DNA from: Linanthus parryae
Lineage: Eukaryota; Streptophyta; Magnoliopsida; Ericales; Polemoniaceae
Length of the DNA: 64,000 bases
Reading direction: 5' to 3'
NCBI GenBank assembly: GCA_023055425.1
Contig: JALGPY010000002.1
Span: forward strand, 123,330,088 to 123,394,087
The number at the start of each line of letters is the position of its first letter. Position 1 is the first letter of the stretch. A model generated the notes under the pieces. That model ran no database searches. It saw only the letters and a program-made list of their open reading frames with translations, and was not told the origin of the DNA. Positions 1 to 13,424 of the stretch are shown here, piece after piece. The position numbers were made by a program, and so were the translations under genes.

Positions 1-2192
1 CTAGTGGACACCACAATGTTACAAAAATTGAGATTAACCTTTGACTTCAGAGTTGGTCGATGACTTTATTTGACCAAAAGAAGTTGTTTGAGCTAGTGGA
101 CACCGCAACAGTAAAAATTTGAGATTATCCTTTTAATTTTAGAGTTAATCGATGACTTCATTTTACCAAAAGTAGTGGTTTAAGCTAGTGGACACCGCAA
201 CGTTAAAAATTTGAGATTAACCTTTTATTTATAGAGTTAAGCGGTAACTTTATTTGACCAAAAGTAGTGGTTCAAGCTAGTGGACACCTCAACGTTTAAA
301 ATTTGTGATTAACCTTTGACTTTATAGTTGGTCGATGACTTTATTTGACCAAAAGTAGTGGTTTGACCTAGTGGACACCGCAACGTTAAAAATTTGAGAT
401 TAATCTTTGACTTTAGAATTGGTCAATGACTTTATTTGACCAAAATTAGTGATTTGAGCTAGTGGACACGGCAACGCTAAAAACCTGAGATTAACCTTTG
501 ACTTTAGAGTTGGTCGATGACTTTATATGACCAAAAGTTGTGGTTTGAGCTAGTGGACACAGCAACATTAAAAATTTGAGATTAACCTTTGACTTTAGAG
601 TTGGTATATGACTTTATTTGACCAAAAGTAGTGGTTTGAGCTAGTGGACACCGCAACGTTACAAAAATTGAGATTAACCTTTGACTATAGAGTTGGTCGA
701 TGACTTTATTTGACCAAAAGTAGTTGTTTGAGCTAGTGGACACCGCAACAGTAAAAATTTGAGATTAACCTTTTATTTTTAGAGTTAATCGTTGACTTCA
801 TTTTACCAAAACTAGTGGTTTAAGCTAGTGGACACTGCAACGTTAAAAATTTGAGATTAACCTTTTATTTTTAGAGTTAATCGGTAACTTTATTTGACCA
901 AAAGTAGTGGTTTAAGCTAGTGGACACCTCAATGTTTAAAATTTGAGATTAACCTTCGACTTTAGAGTTGGTCGATGACTTTATTTGACCAAAAGTAGTG
1001 GTTTGACCTAGTGGACACCGCAACGTTAAAAATTAGAGATTAACCTTTGACTTTAGAATTAGTTGATGACTTTATTTGACCAAAATCAGTGGTTTGAGCT
1101 AGTGGACACCGCAACGCTAAAAATTGAGATTAACCTTTGACTTTAGAGTAGGTCGATGACTTTGTTTGACCGAAAGTAGTTGTTTGAGCTAGTGGACACC
1201 GCAACAGTAAATATTTGAGATTAACCTTTTATTTTTAGATTTAATCGATGACTTCATTTTACCAAAAGTAGTGGTTTAAACTAGTTGACACCGCAACGTT
1301 AAAAATTTGAGATTAACCTTTTATTTTTAGAGTTAAGCGGTAACTTTATTTGACCAAAAGTAGCAGTTTAAGCTAGTGGACACCTCGACATTTAAAATTT
1401 GAGATTACCTTTTGACTTTAGATTAGGTCGATGTCTTTATTTGACCAAAAGTAGTGGTTTGACCTAGTGGACACCGCAACGTTAAAAATTTGAGATTAAC
1501 CTTTGACTTTAGAATTGGTTGATGACTTTATTTGACCAAAATCAGTGGTTTGAGCTAGTGGACACCGAAACGCTAAAAACTTGAGATTAACCGTTGACTT
1601 TGAGTTGGTCGACGACTTTATGTGACCAAAAGTTGTAGTTTGAGCTAGTGGACACCGCATCATTAAAAATTTAAGATTAACCTTTGACTATAGAGTTAGT
1701 CGATGACTTTATTTGACCAAAAGTAGTGGTTTGAGCTAGTGGACACCGCAACGTTACAAATATTGAGATTAACCTTTGACTATAGAGTTGGTCGATGACT
1801 TTATGTGACCAAAAGTAGTGGTTTGAGCCAGTGGACACCGCAACAGTAAAAATTTGAGATTAAACTTTTATTTTTAGAGTTAATCGATAACTTTGTTTGA
1901 CCAAAAGTAGTGGTTTAAGCTAGTGGACACCGCAGCGTTAAAAATTTGAGATTAACCTTTGACTTTAGAGTTGCTCGATGGCTTTAATTGACGAAAAGTA
2001 TTGATTTGAGCTAGTGGACACCGCAATGTTAAAAATTTGAGATTAACCTTTGACTTTAGAATTGGTGGATTACTTTATTTGACCAAAATCAGTGGTTTGA
2101 GCTAGTGGACACCGCAACGCTAAAAATTTGAGATTAACCTTTGACATTAGAGTTGGTCGATGACTTTATTTGACCAAAAGTAATGGTTTGAG
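1..2192 (+). repeat. Satellite HOR-1, copy 1 (24 monomers)
   Basis: This is a tandem run of about 24 monomers of 90-93 bp, each starting ctagtggacac. The unit is defined by the marker monomer at 1 (ccacaatgttacaaaaattg with gacttcagag and aagaagttgtttgag), which returns at 2193, 4384, 6485 and 8678. Class B monomers (cattttacc) are followed by class C monomers (aagcggtaac) at 93/184 and again later in the unit, which gives the HOR an internal rhythm. Variants such as gattaatctttgac near 408 and gttagtcgatgac near 1698 are shared with copy 3 but not copy 2. The window starts exactly on a monomer boundary, so the array probably extends further left. No coding potential is seen. Confidence 0.95.
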
Positions 2193-4383
2193 CTAGTGGA
2201 CACCACAATGTTACAAAAATTGAGATTAACCTTTGACTTCAGAGTTGGTCGATGACTTTATTTGACCAAAAGAAGTTGTTTGAGCTAGTGGACACCGCAA
2301 CAGTAAAAATTTGAGATTATCCTTTTAATTTTAGAGTTAATCGATGACTTCATTTTACCAAAAGTAGTGGTTTAAGCTAGTGGACACCGCAACGTTAAAA
2401 ATTTGAGATTAACCTTTTATTTTTAGAGTTAAGCGGTAACTTTATTTGACCAAAAGTAGTGGTTCAAGCTAGTGGACACCTCAACGTTTAAAATTTGTGA
2501 TTAACCTTTGACTTTATAGTTGGTCGATGACTTTATTTGACCAAAAGTAGTGGTTTGACCTAGTGGACACCGTAACGTTAAAAATTTGAGATTTATCTTT
2601 GACTTTAGAATTGGTCAAGGACTTTATTTGACCTAAATTAGTGGTTTGAGCTAGTGGACACGGCAACGCTAAAAACCTGAGATTAACCTTTGACTTTAGA
2701 GTTGGTCGATGACTTTATATGACAAAAAGTTGTGGTTTGAGCTAGTGGACACAGCAACATTAAAAATTTGAGATTAACCTTTGACTTTAGAGTTGGTATA
2801 TGACTTTATTTGACCAAAAGTAGTGGTTTGAGCTAGTGGACACCGCAACGTTACAAAAATTGAGATTAACCTTTGACTATAGAGTTGGTCGATGACTTTA
2901 TTTGACCAAAAGTAGTTGTTTGAGCTAGTGGACACCGCAACAGTAAAAATTTGAGATTAACCTTTTATTTTTAGAGTTAATCGTTGACTTCATTTTACCA
3001 AAACTAGTGGTTTAAGCTAGTGGACACTGCAACGTTAAAAATTTGAGATTAACCTTTTATTTTTAGAGTTAATCGGTAACTTTATTTGACCAAAAGTAGT
3101 GGTTTAAGCTAGTGGACACCTCAATGTTTAAAATTTGAGATTAACCTTCGACTTTAGAGTTGGTCGATGACTTTATTTGACCAAAAGTAGTGGTTTTACC
3201 TAGTGGACACCGCAACGTTAAAAATTAGAGATTAACCTTTGACTTTAGAAGTAGTTGATGACTTTATTTGACCAAAATCAGTGGTTTGAGCTAGTGGACA
3301 CCGCAACGCTAAAAATTGAGATTAACCTTTGACTTTAGAGTAGGTCGATGACTTTGTTTGACCAAAAGTAGTTGTTTGAGCTAGTGGACACCGCAACAGT
3401 AAATATTTGAGATTAACCTTTTATTTTTAAATTTAATCGATGACTTCATTTTACCAAAAGTAGTGGTTTAAACTAGTTGACACCGCAACGTTAAAAATTT
3501 GAGATTAACCTTTTATTTTTAGAGTTAAGCGGTAACTTTATTTGACCAAAAGTAGCGGTTTAAGCTAGTGGACACCTCGACGTTTAAAATTTGAGATTAC
3601 CTTTTGACTTTAGATTAGGTCGATGTCTTTATTTGACCAAAAGTAGTGGTTTGACCTAGTGGACACCGCAACGTTAAAAATTTGAGATTAACCTTTGACT
3701 TTAGAATTGGTTGATGACTTTATTTGACCAAAATCAGTGGTTTGAGCTAGTGGACACCGAAACGCTAAAAACTTGAGATTAACCGTTGACTTTGAGTTGG
3801 TCGACGACTTTATGTGACCAAAAGTTGTAGTTTGAGCTAGTGGACACCGCATCATTAAAAATTTAAGATTAACCTTTGACTATAGAGTTGGTCGATGACT
3901 TTATTTGACCAAAAGTAGTGGTTTGAGCTAGTGGACACCGCAACGTTACAAATATTGAGATTAACCTTTGACTATAGAGTTGGTCGATGACTTTATGTGA
4001 CCAAAAGTAGTGGTTTGAGCCAGTGGACACCGCAACAGTAAAAATTTGAGATTAAACTTTTATTTTTAGAGTTAATCGATAACTTTGTTTGACCAAAAGT
4101 AGTGGTTTAAGCTAGTGGACACCGCAGCGTTAAAAATTTGAGATTAACCTTTGACTTTAGAGTTGCTCGATGGCTTTAATTGACCAAAAGTAGTGATTTG
4201 AGCTAGTGGACACCGCAATGTTAAAAATTTGAGATTAACCTTTGACTTTAGAATTGGTGGATTACTTTATTTGACCAAAATCAGTGGTTTGAGCTAGTGG
4301 ACACCGCAACGCTAAAAATTTGAGATTAACCTCTTACATTAGAGTTGGTCGATGACTTTATTTGACCAAAAGTAATGGTTTGA
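2193..4383 (+). repeat. Satellite HOR-1, copy 2 (24 monomers)
   Basis: Collinear with the preceding unit at an offset of 2,192 bp and nearly identical by eye. Its own variants are accgtaacgtt (near 2570), gagatttatc (2588), tatgacaaaaagttg (2719), gaagtagttgatg (3248) and cctcttacattag (4331). All of these return in copy 4 but not in copies 1 or 3. Confidence 0.95.
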
Positions 4384-6484
4384 GCTAGTGGACACCACAA
4401 TGTTACAAAAATTGAGATTAACCTTTGACTTCAGAGTTGGTCGATGACTTTATTTGACCAAAAGAAGTTGTTTGAGCTAGTGGACACCGCAACAGTAAAA
4501 ATTTGAGATTATCCTTTTAATTTTAGAGTTAATCGATGACTTCATTTTACCAAAAGTAGTGGTTTAAGCTAGTGGACACCGCAACGTTAAAAATTTGAGA
4601 TTAACCTTTTATTTTTAGAGTTAAGCGGTAACTTTATTTGACCAAAAGTAGTGGTTCAAGCTAGTGGACACCTCAACGTTTAAAATTTGTGATTAACCTT
4701 TGACTTTATAGTTGGTCGATGACTTTATTTGACCAAAAGTAGTGGTTTGACCTAGTGGACACCGCAACGTTAAAAATTTGAGATTAATCTTTGACTTTAG
4801 AATTGGTCAATGACTTTATTTGACCAAAATCAGTGATTTGAGCTAGTGGACACGGCAACGCTAAAAACCTGAGATTAACCTTTGACTTTAGAGTTGGTCG
4901 ATGACTTTATATGACCAAAAGTTGTGGTTTGAGCTAGTGGACACAGCAACATTAAAAATTTGAGATTAACCTTTGACTTTAGAGTTGGTATATGACTTTA
5001 TTTGACCAAAAGTAGTGGTTTGAGCTAGTGGACACCGCAACGTTACAAAAATTGAGATTAACCTTTGACTATAGAGTTGGTCGATGACTTTATTTGACCA
5101 AAAGTAGTTGTTTGAGCTAGTGGACACCGCAACAGTAAAAATTTGAGATTAACCTTTTATTTTTAGAGTTAATCGTTGACTTCATTTTACCAAAACTAGT
5201 GGTTTAAGCTAGTGGACACTGCAACGTTAAAAATTTGAGATTAACCTTTTATTTTTAGAGTTAATCGGTAACTTTATTTGACCAAAAGTAGTGGTTTAAG
5301 CTAGTGGACACCTCAATGTTTAAAATTTGAGATTAACCTTCGACTTTAGAGTTGGTCGATGACTTTATTTGACCAAAAGTAGTGGTTTGACCTAGTGGAC
5401 ACCGCAACGTTAAAAATTAGAGATTAACCTTTGACTTTAGAATTAGTTGATGACTTTATTTGACCAAAATCAGTGGTTTGAGCTAGTGGACACCGCAACG
5501 CTAAAAATTGAGATTAACCTTTGACTTTAGAGTAGGTCGATGACTTTGTTTGACCAAAAGTAGTTGTTTGAGCTAGTGGACACCGCAACAGTAAATATTT
5601 GAGATTAACCTTTTATTTTTAGATTTAATCGATGACTTCATTTTACCAAAAGTAGTGGTTTAAACTAGTTGACACCGCAACGTTAAAAATTTGAGATTAA
5701 CCTTTTATTTTTAGAGTTAAGCGGTAACTTTATTTGACCAAAAGTAGCGGTTTAAGCTAGTGGACACCTCGACGTTTAAAATTTGAGATTAACTTTTGAC
5801 TTTAGATTAGGTCGATGTCTTTATTTGACCAAAAGTAGTGGTTTGACCTAGTGGACACCGCAACGTTAAAAATTTGAGATTAACCTTTGACTTTAGAATT
5901 GGTTGATGACTTTATTTGACCAAAATCAGTGGTTTGAGCTAGTGGACACCGAAACGCTAAAAACTTGAGATTAACCGTTGACTTTGAGTTGGTCGACGAC
6001 TTTATGTGACCAAAAGTTGTAGTTTGAGCTAGTGGACACCGCATCATTAAAAATTTAAGATTAACCTTTGACTATAGAGTTAGTCGATGACTTTATTTGA
6101 CCAAAAGTAGTGGTTTGAGCTAGTGGACACCGCAACGTTACAAATATTGAGATTAACCTTTGACTATAGAGTTGGTCAATGACTTTATGTGACCAAAAGT
6201 AGTGGTTTGAGCCAGTGGACACCGCAACAGTAAAAATTTGAGATTAAACTTTTATTTTTAGAGTTAATCGATAACTTTGTTTGACCAAAAGTAGTGGTTT
6301 AAGCTAGTGGACACCGCAGCGTTAAAAATTTGAGATTAACCTTTGACTTTAGAGTTGCTCGATGGCTTTAATTGACCAAAAGTAGTGATTTGAGCTAGTG
6401 CACACCGCAACGCTAAAAATTTGATATTAACCTTTGACATTAGAGTTGGTCGATGACTTTATTTGACCAAAAGTAATGGTTTGA
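4384..6484 (+). repeat. Satellite HOR-1, copy 3 (23 monomers, one deleted)
   Basis: Same monomer order as copy 1 and sharing its variants. It is 2,101 bp long because monomer 23 (the gaattggtggattac type) is missing: near 6400 the text passes directly from the monomer-22 end into gtgcacaccgcaacgctaaaa. The loss is one whole monomer length, as expected from unequal exchange between in-register monomers. Confidence 0.93.
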
Positions 6485-8677
6485 GCTAGTGGACACCACA
6501 ATGTTACAAAAATTGAGATTAACCTTTGACTTCAGAGTTGGTCGATGACTTTATTTGACCAAAAGAAGTTGTTTGAGCTAGTGGACACCGCAACAGTAAA
6601 AATTTGAGATTATCCTTTTAATTTTAGAGTTAATCGATGACTTCATTTTACCAAAAGTAGTGGTTTAAGCTAGTGGACACCGCAACGTTAAAAATTTGAG
6701 ATTAACCTTTTATTTTTAGAGTTAAGCGGTAACTTTATTTGACCAAAAGTAGTGGTTCAAGCTAGTGGACACCTCAACGTTTAAAATTTGTGATTAACCT
6801 TTGACTTTATAGTTGGTCGATGACTTTATTTGACCAAAAGTAGTGGTTTGACCTAGTGGACACCGTAACGTTAAAAATTTGAGATTTATCTTTGACTTTA
6901 GAATTGGTCAATGACTTTATTTGACCAAAATTAGTGGTTTGAGCTAGTGGACACGGCAACGCTAAAAACCTGAGATTAACCTTTGACTTTAGAGTTGGTC
7001 GATGACTTTATATGACAAAAAGTTGTGGTTTGAGCTAGTGGACACAGCAACATTAAAAATTTGAGATTAACCTTTGACTTTAGAGTTGGTATATGACTTT
7101 ATTTGACCAAAAGTAGTGGTTTGAGCTAGTGGACACCGCAACGTTACAAAAATTGAGATTAACCTTTGACTATAGAGTTGGTCGATGACTTTATTTGACC
7201 AAAAGTAGTTGTTTGAGCTAGTGGACACCGCAACAGTAAAAATTTGAGATTAACCTTTTATTTTTAGAGTTAATCGTTGACTTCATATTACCAAAACTAG
7301 TGGTTTAAGCTAGTGGACACTGCAACGTTAAAAATTTGAGATTAACCTTTTATTTTTAGAGTTAATCGGTAACTTTATTTGACCAAAAGTAGTGGTTTAA
7401 GCTAGTGGACACCTCAATGTTTAAAATTTGAGATTAACCTTCGACTTTAGAGTTGGTCGATGACTTTATTTGACCAAAAGTAGTGGTTTGACCTAGTGGA
7501 CACCGCAACGTTAAAAATTAGAGATTAACCTTTGACTTTAGAAGTAGTTGATGACTTTATTTGACCAAAATCAGTGGTTTGAGCTAGTGGACACCGCAAC
7601 GCTAAAAATTGAGATTAACCTTTGACTTTAGAGTAGGTCGATGACTTTGTTTGACCAAAAGTAGTTGTTTGAGCTAGTGGACACCGCAACAGTAAATATT
7701 TGAGATTAACCTTTTATTTTTAAATTTAATCGATGACTTCATTTTACCAAAAGTAGTGGTTTAAACTAGTTGACACCGCAACGTTAAAAATTTGAGATTA
7801 ACCTTTTATTTTTAGAGTTAAGCGGTAACTTTATTTGACCAAAAGTAGCGGTTTAAGCTAGTGGACACCTCGACGTTTAAAATTTGAGATTACCTTTTGA
7901 CTTTAGATTAGGTCGATGTCTTTATTTGACCAAAAGTAGTGGTTTGACCTAGTGGACACCGCAACGTTAAAAATCTGAGATTAACCTTTGACTTTAGAAT
8001 TGGTTGATGACTTTATTTGACCAAAATCAGTGGTTTGAGCTAGTGGACACCGAAACGCTAAAAACTTGAGATTAACCGTTGACTTTGAGTTGGTCGACGA
8101 CTTTATGTGACCAAAAGTTGTAGTTTGAGCTAGTGGACACCGCATCATTAAAAATTTAAGATTAACCTTTGACTATAGAGTTGGTCGATGACTTTATTTG
8201 ACCAAAAGTAGTGGTTTGAGCTAGTGGACACCGCAACGTTACAAATATTGAGATTAACCTTTGACTATAGAGTTGGTCGATGACTTTATGTGACCAAAAG
8301 TAGTGGTTTGAGCCACTGGACACCGCAACAGTAAAAATTTGAGATTAAACTTTTATTTTTAGAGTTAATCGATAACTTTGTTTGACCAAAAGTAGTGGTT
8401 TAAGCTAGTGGACACCGCAGCGTTAAAAATTTGAGATTAACCTTTGACTTTAGAGTTGCTCGATGGCTTTAATTGACCAAAAGTAGTGATTTGAGCTAGT
8501 GGACACCGCAATGTTAAAAATTTGAGATTAACCTTTGACTTTAGAATTGGTGGATTACTTTATTTGACCAAAATCAGTGGTTTGAGCTAGTGGACACCGC
8601 AACGCTAAAAATTTGAGATTAACCTCTTACATTAGAGTTGGTCGATGACTTTATTTGACCAAAAGTAATGGTTTGAG
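6485..8677 (+). repeat. Satellite HOR-1, copy 4 (24 monomers)
   Basis: Collinear with copy 2 and carrying copy 2's diagnostic variants (accgtaacgtt, gagatttatc, tatgacaaaaag, gaagtagttgatg, cctcttacattag). Its length of 2,193 bp restores the full 24 monomers. Confidence 0.95.
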
Positions 8678-9317
8678 CTAGTGGACACCACAATGTTACA
8701 AAAATTGAGATTAACCTTTGACTTCAGAGTTGGTCGATGACTTTATTTGACCAAAAGAAGTTGTTTGAGCTAGTGGACACCGCAACAGTAAAAATTTGAG
8801 ATTATCCTTTTAATTTTAGAGTTAATCGATGACTTCATTTTACCAAAAGTAGTGGTTTAAGCTAGTGGACACCGCAACGTTAAAAATTTGAGATTAACCT
8901 TTTATTTTTAGAGTTAAGCGGTAACTTTATTTGACCAAAAGTAGTGGTTCAAGCTAGTGGACACCTCAACGTTTAAAATTTGTGATTAACCTTTGACTTT
9001 ATAGTTGGTCGATGACTTTATTTGACCAAAAGTAGTGGTTTGACCTAGTGGACACCGTAACGTTAAAAATTTGAGATTTATCTTTGACTTTAGAATTGGT
9101 CAATGACTTTATTTGACCTAAATTAGTGGTTTGAGCTAGTGGACACGGCAACGCTAAAAACCTGAGATTAACCTTTGACTTTAGAGTTGGTCGATGACTT
9201 TATATGACAAAAAGTTGTGGTTTGAGCTAGTGGACACAGCAACATTAAAAATTTGAGATTAACCTTTGACTTTAGAGTTGGTATATGACTTTATTTGACC
9301 AAAAGTAGTGGTTTGAG
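8678..9317 (+). repeat. Satellite HOR-1, copy 5, monomers 1-7
   Basis: The marker monomer at 8678 starts a fifth HOR-1 copy. Monomers 1-7 match copy 2 most closely (gacctaaatta near 9116 occurs also near 2631). At monomer 8 the array enters the 1,369-bp repeat family, so this copy is interrupted by an internal amplification and resumes at 14794. Confidence 0.9.
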
Positions 9318-10686
9318 CTAGTGGACACCGCAACGTTACAAAAATTGAGATTAACCTTTGACTATAGAGTTGGTCGATGACTTTATTTGACCAAAAGTAG
9401 TTCTTTGAGCTAGTGGACACCGCAACAGTAAAAATTTGAGATTAACCTTTTATTTTTAGAGTTAATCGATTACTTCATTTTACCAAAACTAGTGGTTTAA
9501 GCTAGTGGACACTGCAACGTTAAAAATTTGAGATTAACCTTTTATTTTTAGAGTTAATCGGTAACTTTATTTGACCAAAAGTGGTGGTTTAAGCTAGTGG
9601 ACACCTCAATGCTTAAAATTTGAGATTAACCTTCGACTTTAGAGTTGGTCGATGACTTTATTTGACCAAAAGTAGTGGTTTGACCTAGTGGACACCGCAA
9701 CGTTAAAAATTAGAGATTAACCTTTGACTTTAGAATTAGTTGATGACTTTATTTGACCAAAATCAGTGGTTTGAGCTAGTGGAGACCGCAACGCTAAAAA
9801 TTGAGATTAACCTTTGACTTTAGAGTTGGTCGGTGACTTTATTTGACCAAAAGTAGTTGTTTGAGCTAGTGGACACCGCAACAGTAAATATTTGAGATTA
9901 ACCTTTTATTTTTAGATTTAATCTATGACTTCATTTTACCAAAAGTAGTGGTTTAAACTAGTTGACACCGCAACGTTAAAAATTTGAGATTAACCTTTTA
10001 TTTTTAGAGTTAAGCGGTAACTTTATTTGACCAAAAGTAGCGGTTTAAGCTAGTGGACACCTCGACGTTTAAAATTTGAGATTACCTTTTGACTTTAGAT
10101 TAGGTCGATGTCTTTATTTGACCAAAAGTAGTGGTTTGACCTAGTGGACACCGCAACGTTAAAAATTTGAGATTAACCTTTGACTTTAGAATTGGTTGAT
10201 GACTTTATTTGACCAAAATCAGTGGTTTGAGCTAGTGGACACCGAAACGCTAAAAACTTGAGATTAACCGTTGACTTTGAGTTGGTCGACGACTTTATGT
10301 GACCAAAAGTTGTGGTTTGAGCTAGTGGACACCGCATCATTAAAAATTTAAGATTAACCTTTGACTTTCGAGTTGGTCGATGACTTTATTTGACCAAAAG
10401 TAGTGGTTTGAGCTAGTGGACACCGTAACGTTACAAATATTGAGATTAACCTTTGACTATTGAGTTGGTCGATGACTTTATGTGACCAAAAGTAGTGGTT
10501 TGAGCCAGTGGACACCGCAAAAGTAAAAATTTGAGATTAAATTTTTATTTTTAGAGTTAATCGATAACTTTTTTGACCAAAAGTAGTGGTTTAAGCTAGT
10601 GGACACGGCAGCGTTAAAAATTTGAGATTAACCTTTGACTTTAGAGTTGCTCGATGGATTTAATTGACCAAAAGTAGTGGTTTGAG
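9318..10686 (+). repeat. Satellite HOR-2, copy 1 (15 monomers, 1,369 bp)
   Basis: First of four near-identical units. The order of its 15 monomers equals monomers 8-22 of HOR-1: it starts at the gttacaaaaattgag/gactatagag monomer and ends at the gagttgctcgatgg monomer. The marker agttctttgag occurs at 9401 and returns every 1,369 bp. This copy keeps caacgtt in its first monomer, where the other three have caatgtt. That fits its position directly after HOR-1 monomer 7. Confidence 0.93.
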
Positions 10687-12055
10687 CTAGTGGACACCGC
10701 AATGTTACAAAAATTGAGATTAACCTTTGACTATAGAGTTGGTCGATGACTTTATTTGACCAAAAGTAGTTCTTTGAGCTAGTGGACACCGCAACAGTAA
10801 AAATTTGAGATTAACCTTTTATTTTTAGAGTTAATCGATTACTTCATTTTACCAAAACTAGTGGTTTAAGCTAGTGGACACTGCAACGTTAAAAATTTGA
10901 GATTAACCTTTTATTTTTAGAGTTAATCGGTAACTTTATTTGACCAAAAGTAGTGGTTTAAGCTAGTGGACACCTCAATGCTTAAAATTTGAGATTAACC
11001 TTCGACTTTAGAGTTGGTCGATGACTTTATTTGACCAAAAGTAGTGGTTTGACCTAGTGGACACCGCAACGTTAAAAATTAGAGATTAACCTTTGACTTT
11101 AGAATTAGTTGATGACTTTATTTGACCAAAATCAGTGGTTTGAGCTAGTGGAGACCGCAACGCTAAAAATTGAGATTAACCTTTGACTTTAGAGTTGGTC
11201 GGTGACTTTATTTGACCAAAAGTAGTTGTTTGAGCTAGTGGACACCGCAACAGTAAATATTTGAGATTAACCTTTTATTTTTAGATTTAATCTATGACTT
11301 CATTTTACCAAAAGTAGTGGTTTAAACTAGTTGACACCGCAACGTTAAAAATTTGAGATTAACCTTTTATTTTTAGAGTTAAGCGGTAACTTTATTTGAC
11401 CAAAAGTAGCGGTTTAAGCTAGTGGACACCTCGACGTTTAAAATTTGAGATTACCTTTTGACTTTAGATTAGGTCGATGTCTTTATTTGACCAAAAGTAG
11501 TGGTTTGACCTAGTGGACACCGCAACGTTAAAAATTTGAGATTAACCTTTGACTTTAGAATTGGTTGATGACTTTATTTGACCAAAATCAGTGGTTTGAG
11601 CTAGTGGACACCGAAACGCTAAAAACTTGAGATTAACCGTTGACTTTGAGTTGGTCGACGACTTTATGTGACCAAAAGTTGTGGTTTGAGCTAGTGGACA
11701 CCGCATCATTAAAAATTTAAGATTAACCTTTGACTTTCGAGTTGGTCGATGACTTTATTTGACCAAAAGTAGTGGTTTGAGCTAGTGGACACCGTAACGT
11801 TACAAATATTGAGATTAACCTTTGACTATTGAGTTGGTCGATGACTTTATGTGACCAAAAGTAGTGGTTTGAGCCAGTGGACACCGCAAAAGTAAAAATT
11901 TGAGATTAAATTTTTATTTTTAGAGTTAATCGATAACTTTTTTGACCAAAAGTAGTGGTTTAAGCTAGTGGACACGGCAGCGTTAAAAATTTGAGATTAA
12001 CCTTTGACTTTAGAGTTGCTCGATGGATTTAATTGACCAAAAGTAGTGGTTTGAG
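10687..12055 (+). repeat. Satellite HOR-2, copy 2 (15 monomers)
   Basis: Marker agttctttgag at 10770, exactly 1,369 bp after the first. It shares the variant gattaaatttttatt with copy 1 (near 10544 and 11913), whereas copies 3 and 4 have gattaaacttttatt. Confidence 0.94.
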
Positions 12056-13424
12056 CTAGTGGACACCGCAATGTTACAAAAATTGAGATTAACCTTTGAC
12101 TATAGAGTTGGTCGATGACTTTATTTGACCAAAAGTAGTTCTTTGAGCTAGTGGACACCGCAACAGTAAAAATTTGAGATTAACCTTTTATTTTTAGAGT
12201 TAATCGATTACTTCATTTTACCAAAACTAGTGGTTTAAGCTAGTGGACACTGCAACGTTAAAAATTTGAGATTAACCTTTTATTTTTAGAGTTAATCGGT
12301 AACTTTATTTGACCAAAAGTAGTGGTTTAAGCTAGTGGACACCTCAATGCTTAAAATTTGAGATTAACCTTCGACTTTAGAGTTGGTCGATGACTTTATT
12401 TGACCAAAAGTAGTGGTTTGACCTAGTGGACACCGCAACGTTAAAAATTAGAGATTAACCTTTGACTTTAGAATTAGTTGATGACTTTATTTGACCAAAA
12501 TCAGTGGTTTGAGCTAGTGGAGACCGCAACGCTAAAAATTGAGATTAACCTTTGACTTTAGAGTTGGTCGGTGACTTTATTTGACCAAAAGTAGTTGTTT
12601 GAGCTAGTGGACACCGCAACAGTAAATATTTGAGATTAACCTTTTATTTTTAGATTTAATCTATGACTTCATTTTACCAAAAGTAGTGGTTTAAACTAGT
12701 TGACACTGCAACGTTAAAAATTTGAGATTAACCTTTTATTTTTAGAGTTAAGCGGTAACTTTATTTGACCAAAAGTAGCGGTTTATGCTAGTGGACACCT
12801 CGACGTTTAAAATTTGAGATTACCTTTTGACTTTAGATTAGGTCGATGTCTTTATTTGACCAAAAGTAGTGGTTTGACCTAGTGGACACCGCAACGTTAA
12901 AAATTTGAGATTAACCTTTGACTTTAGAATTGGTTGATGACTTTATTTGACCAAAATCAGTGGTTTGAGCTAGTGGACACCGAAACGCTAAAAACTTGAG
13001 ATTAACCGTTGACTTTGAGTTGGTCGACGACTTTATGTGACCAAAAGTTGTGGTTTGAGCTAGTGGACACCGCATCATTAAAAATTTAAGATTAACCTTT
13101 GACTTTCGAGTTGGTCGATGACTTTATTTGACCAAAAGTAGTGGTTTGAGCTAGTGGACACCGTAACGTTACAAATATTGAGATTAACCTTTGACTATTG
13201 AGTTGGTCGATGACTTTATGTGACCAAAAGTAGTGGTTTGAGCCAGTGGACACCGCAAAAGTAAAAATTTGAGATTAAACTTTTATTTTTAGAGTTAATC
13301 GATAACTTTTTTGACCAATAGTAGTGGTTTAAGCTAGTGGACACGGCAGCGTTAAAAATTTGAGATTAACCTTTGACTTTAGAGTTGCTCGATGGATTTA
13401 ATTGACCAAAAGTAGTGGTTTGAG
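12056..13424 (+). repeat. Satellite HOR-2, copy 3 (15 monomers)
   Basis: Marker at 12139. Private changes seen by eye are gttgacactgcaac (near 12700), ggtttatgctag (near 12781) and gaccaatagtag (near 13313). Otherwise it is almost identical to its neighbours, so the amplification is recent. Confidence 0.94.
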
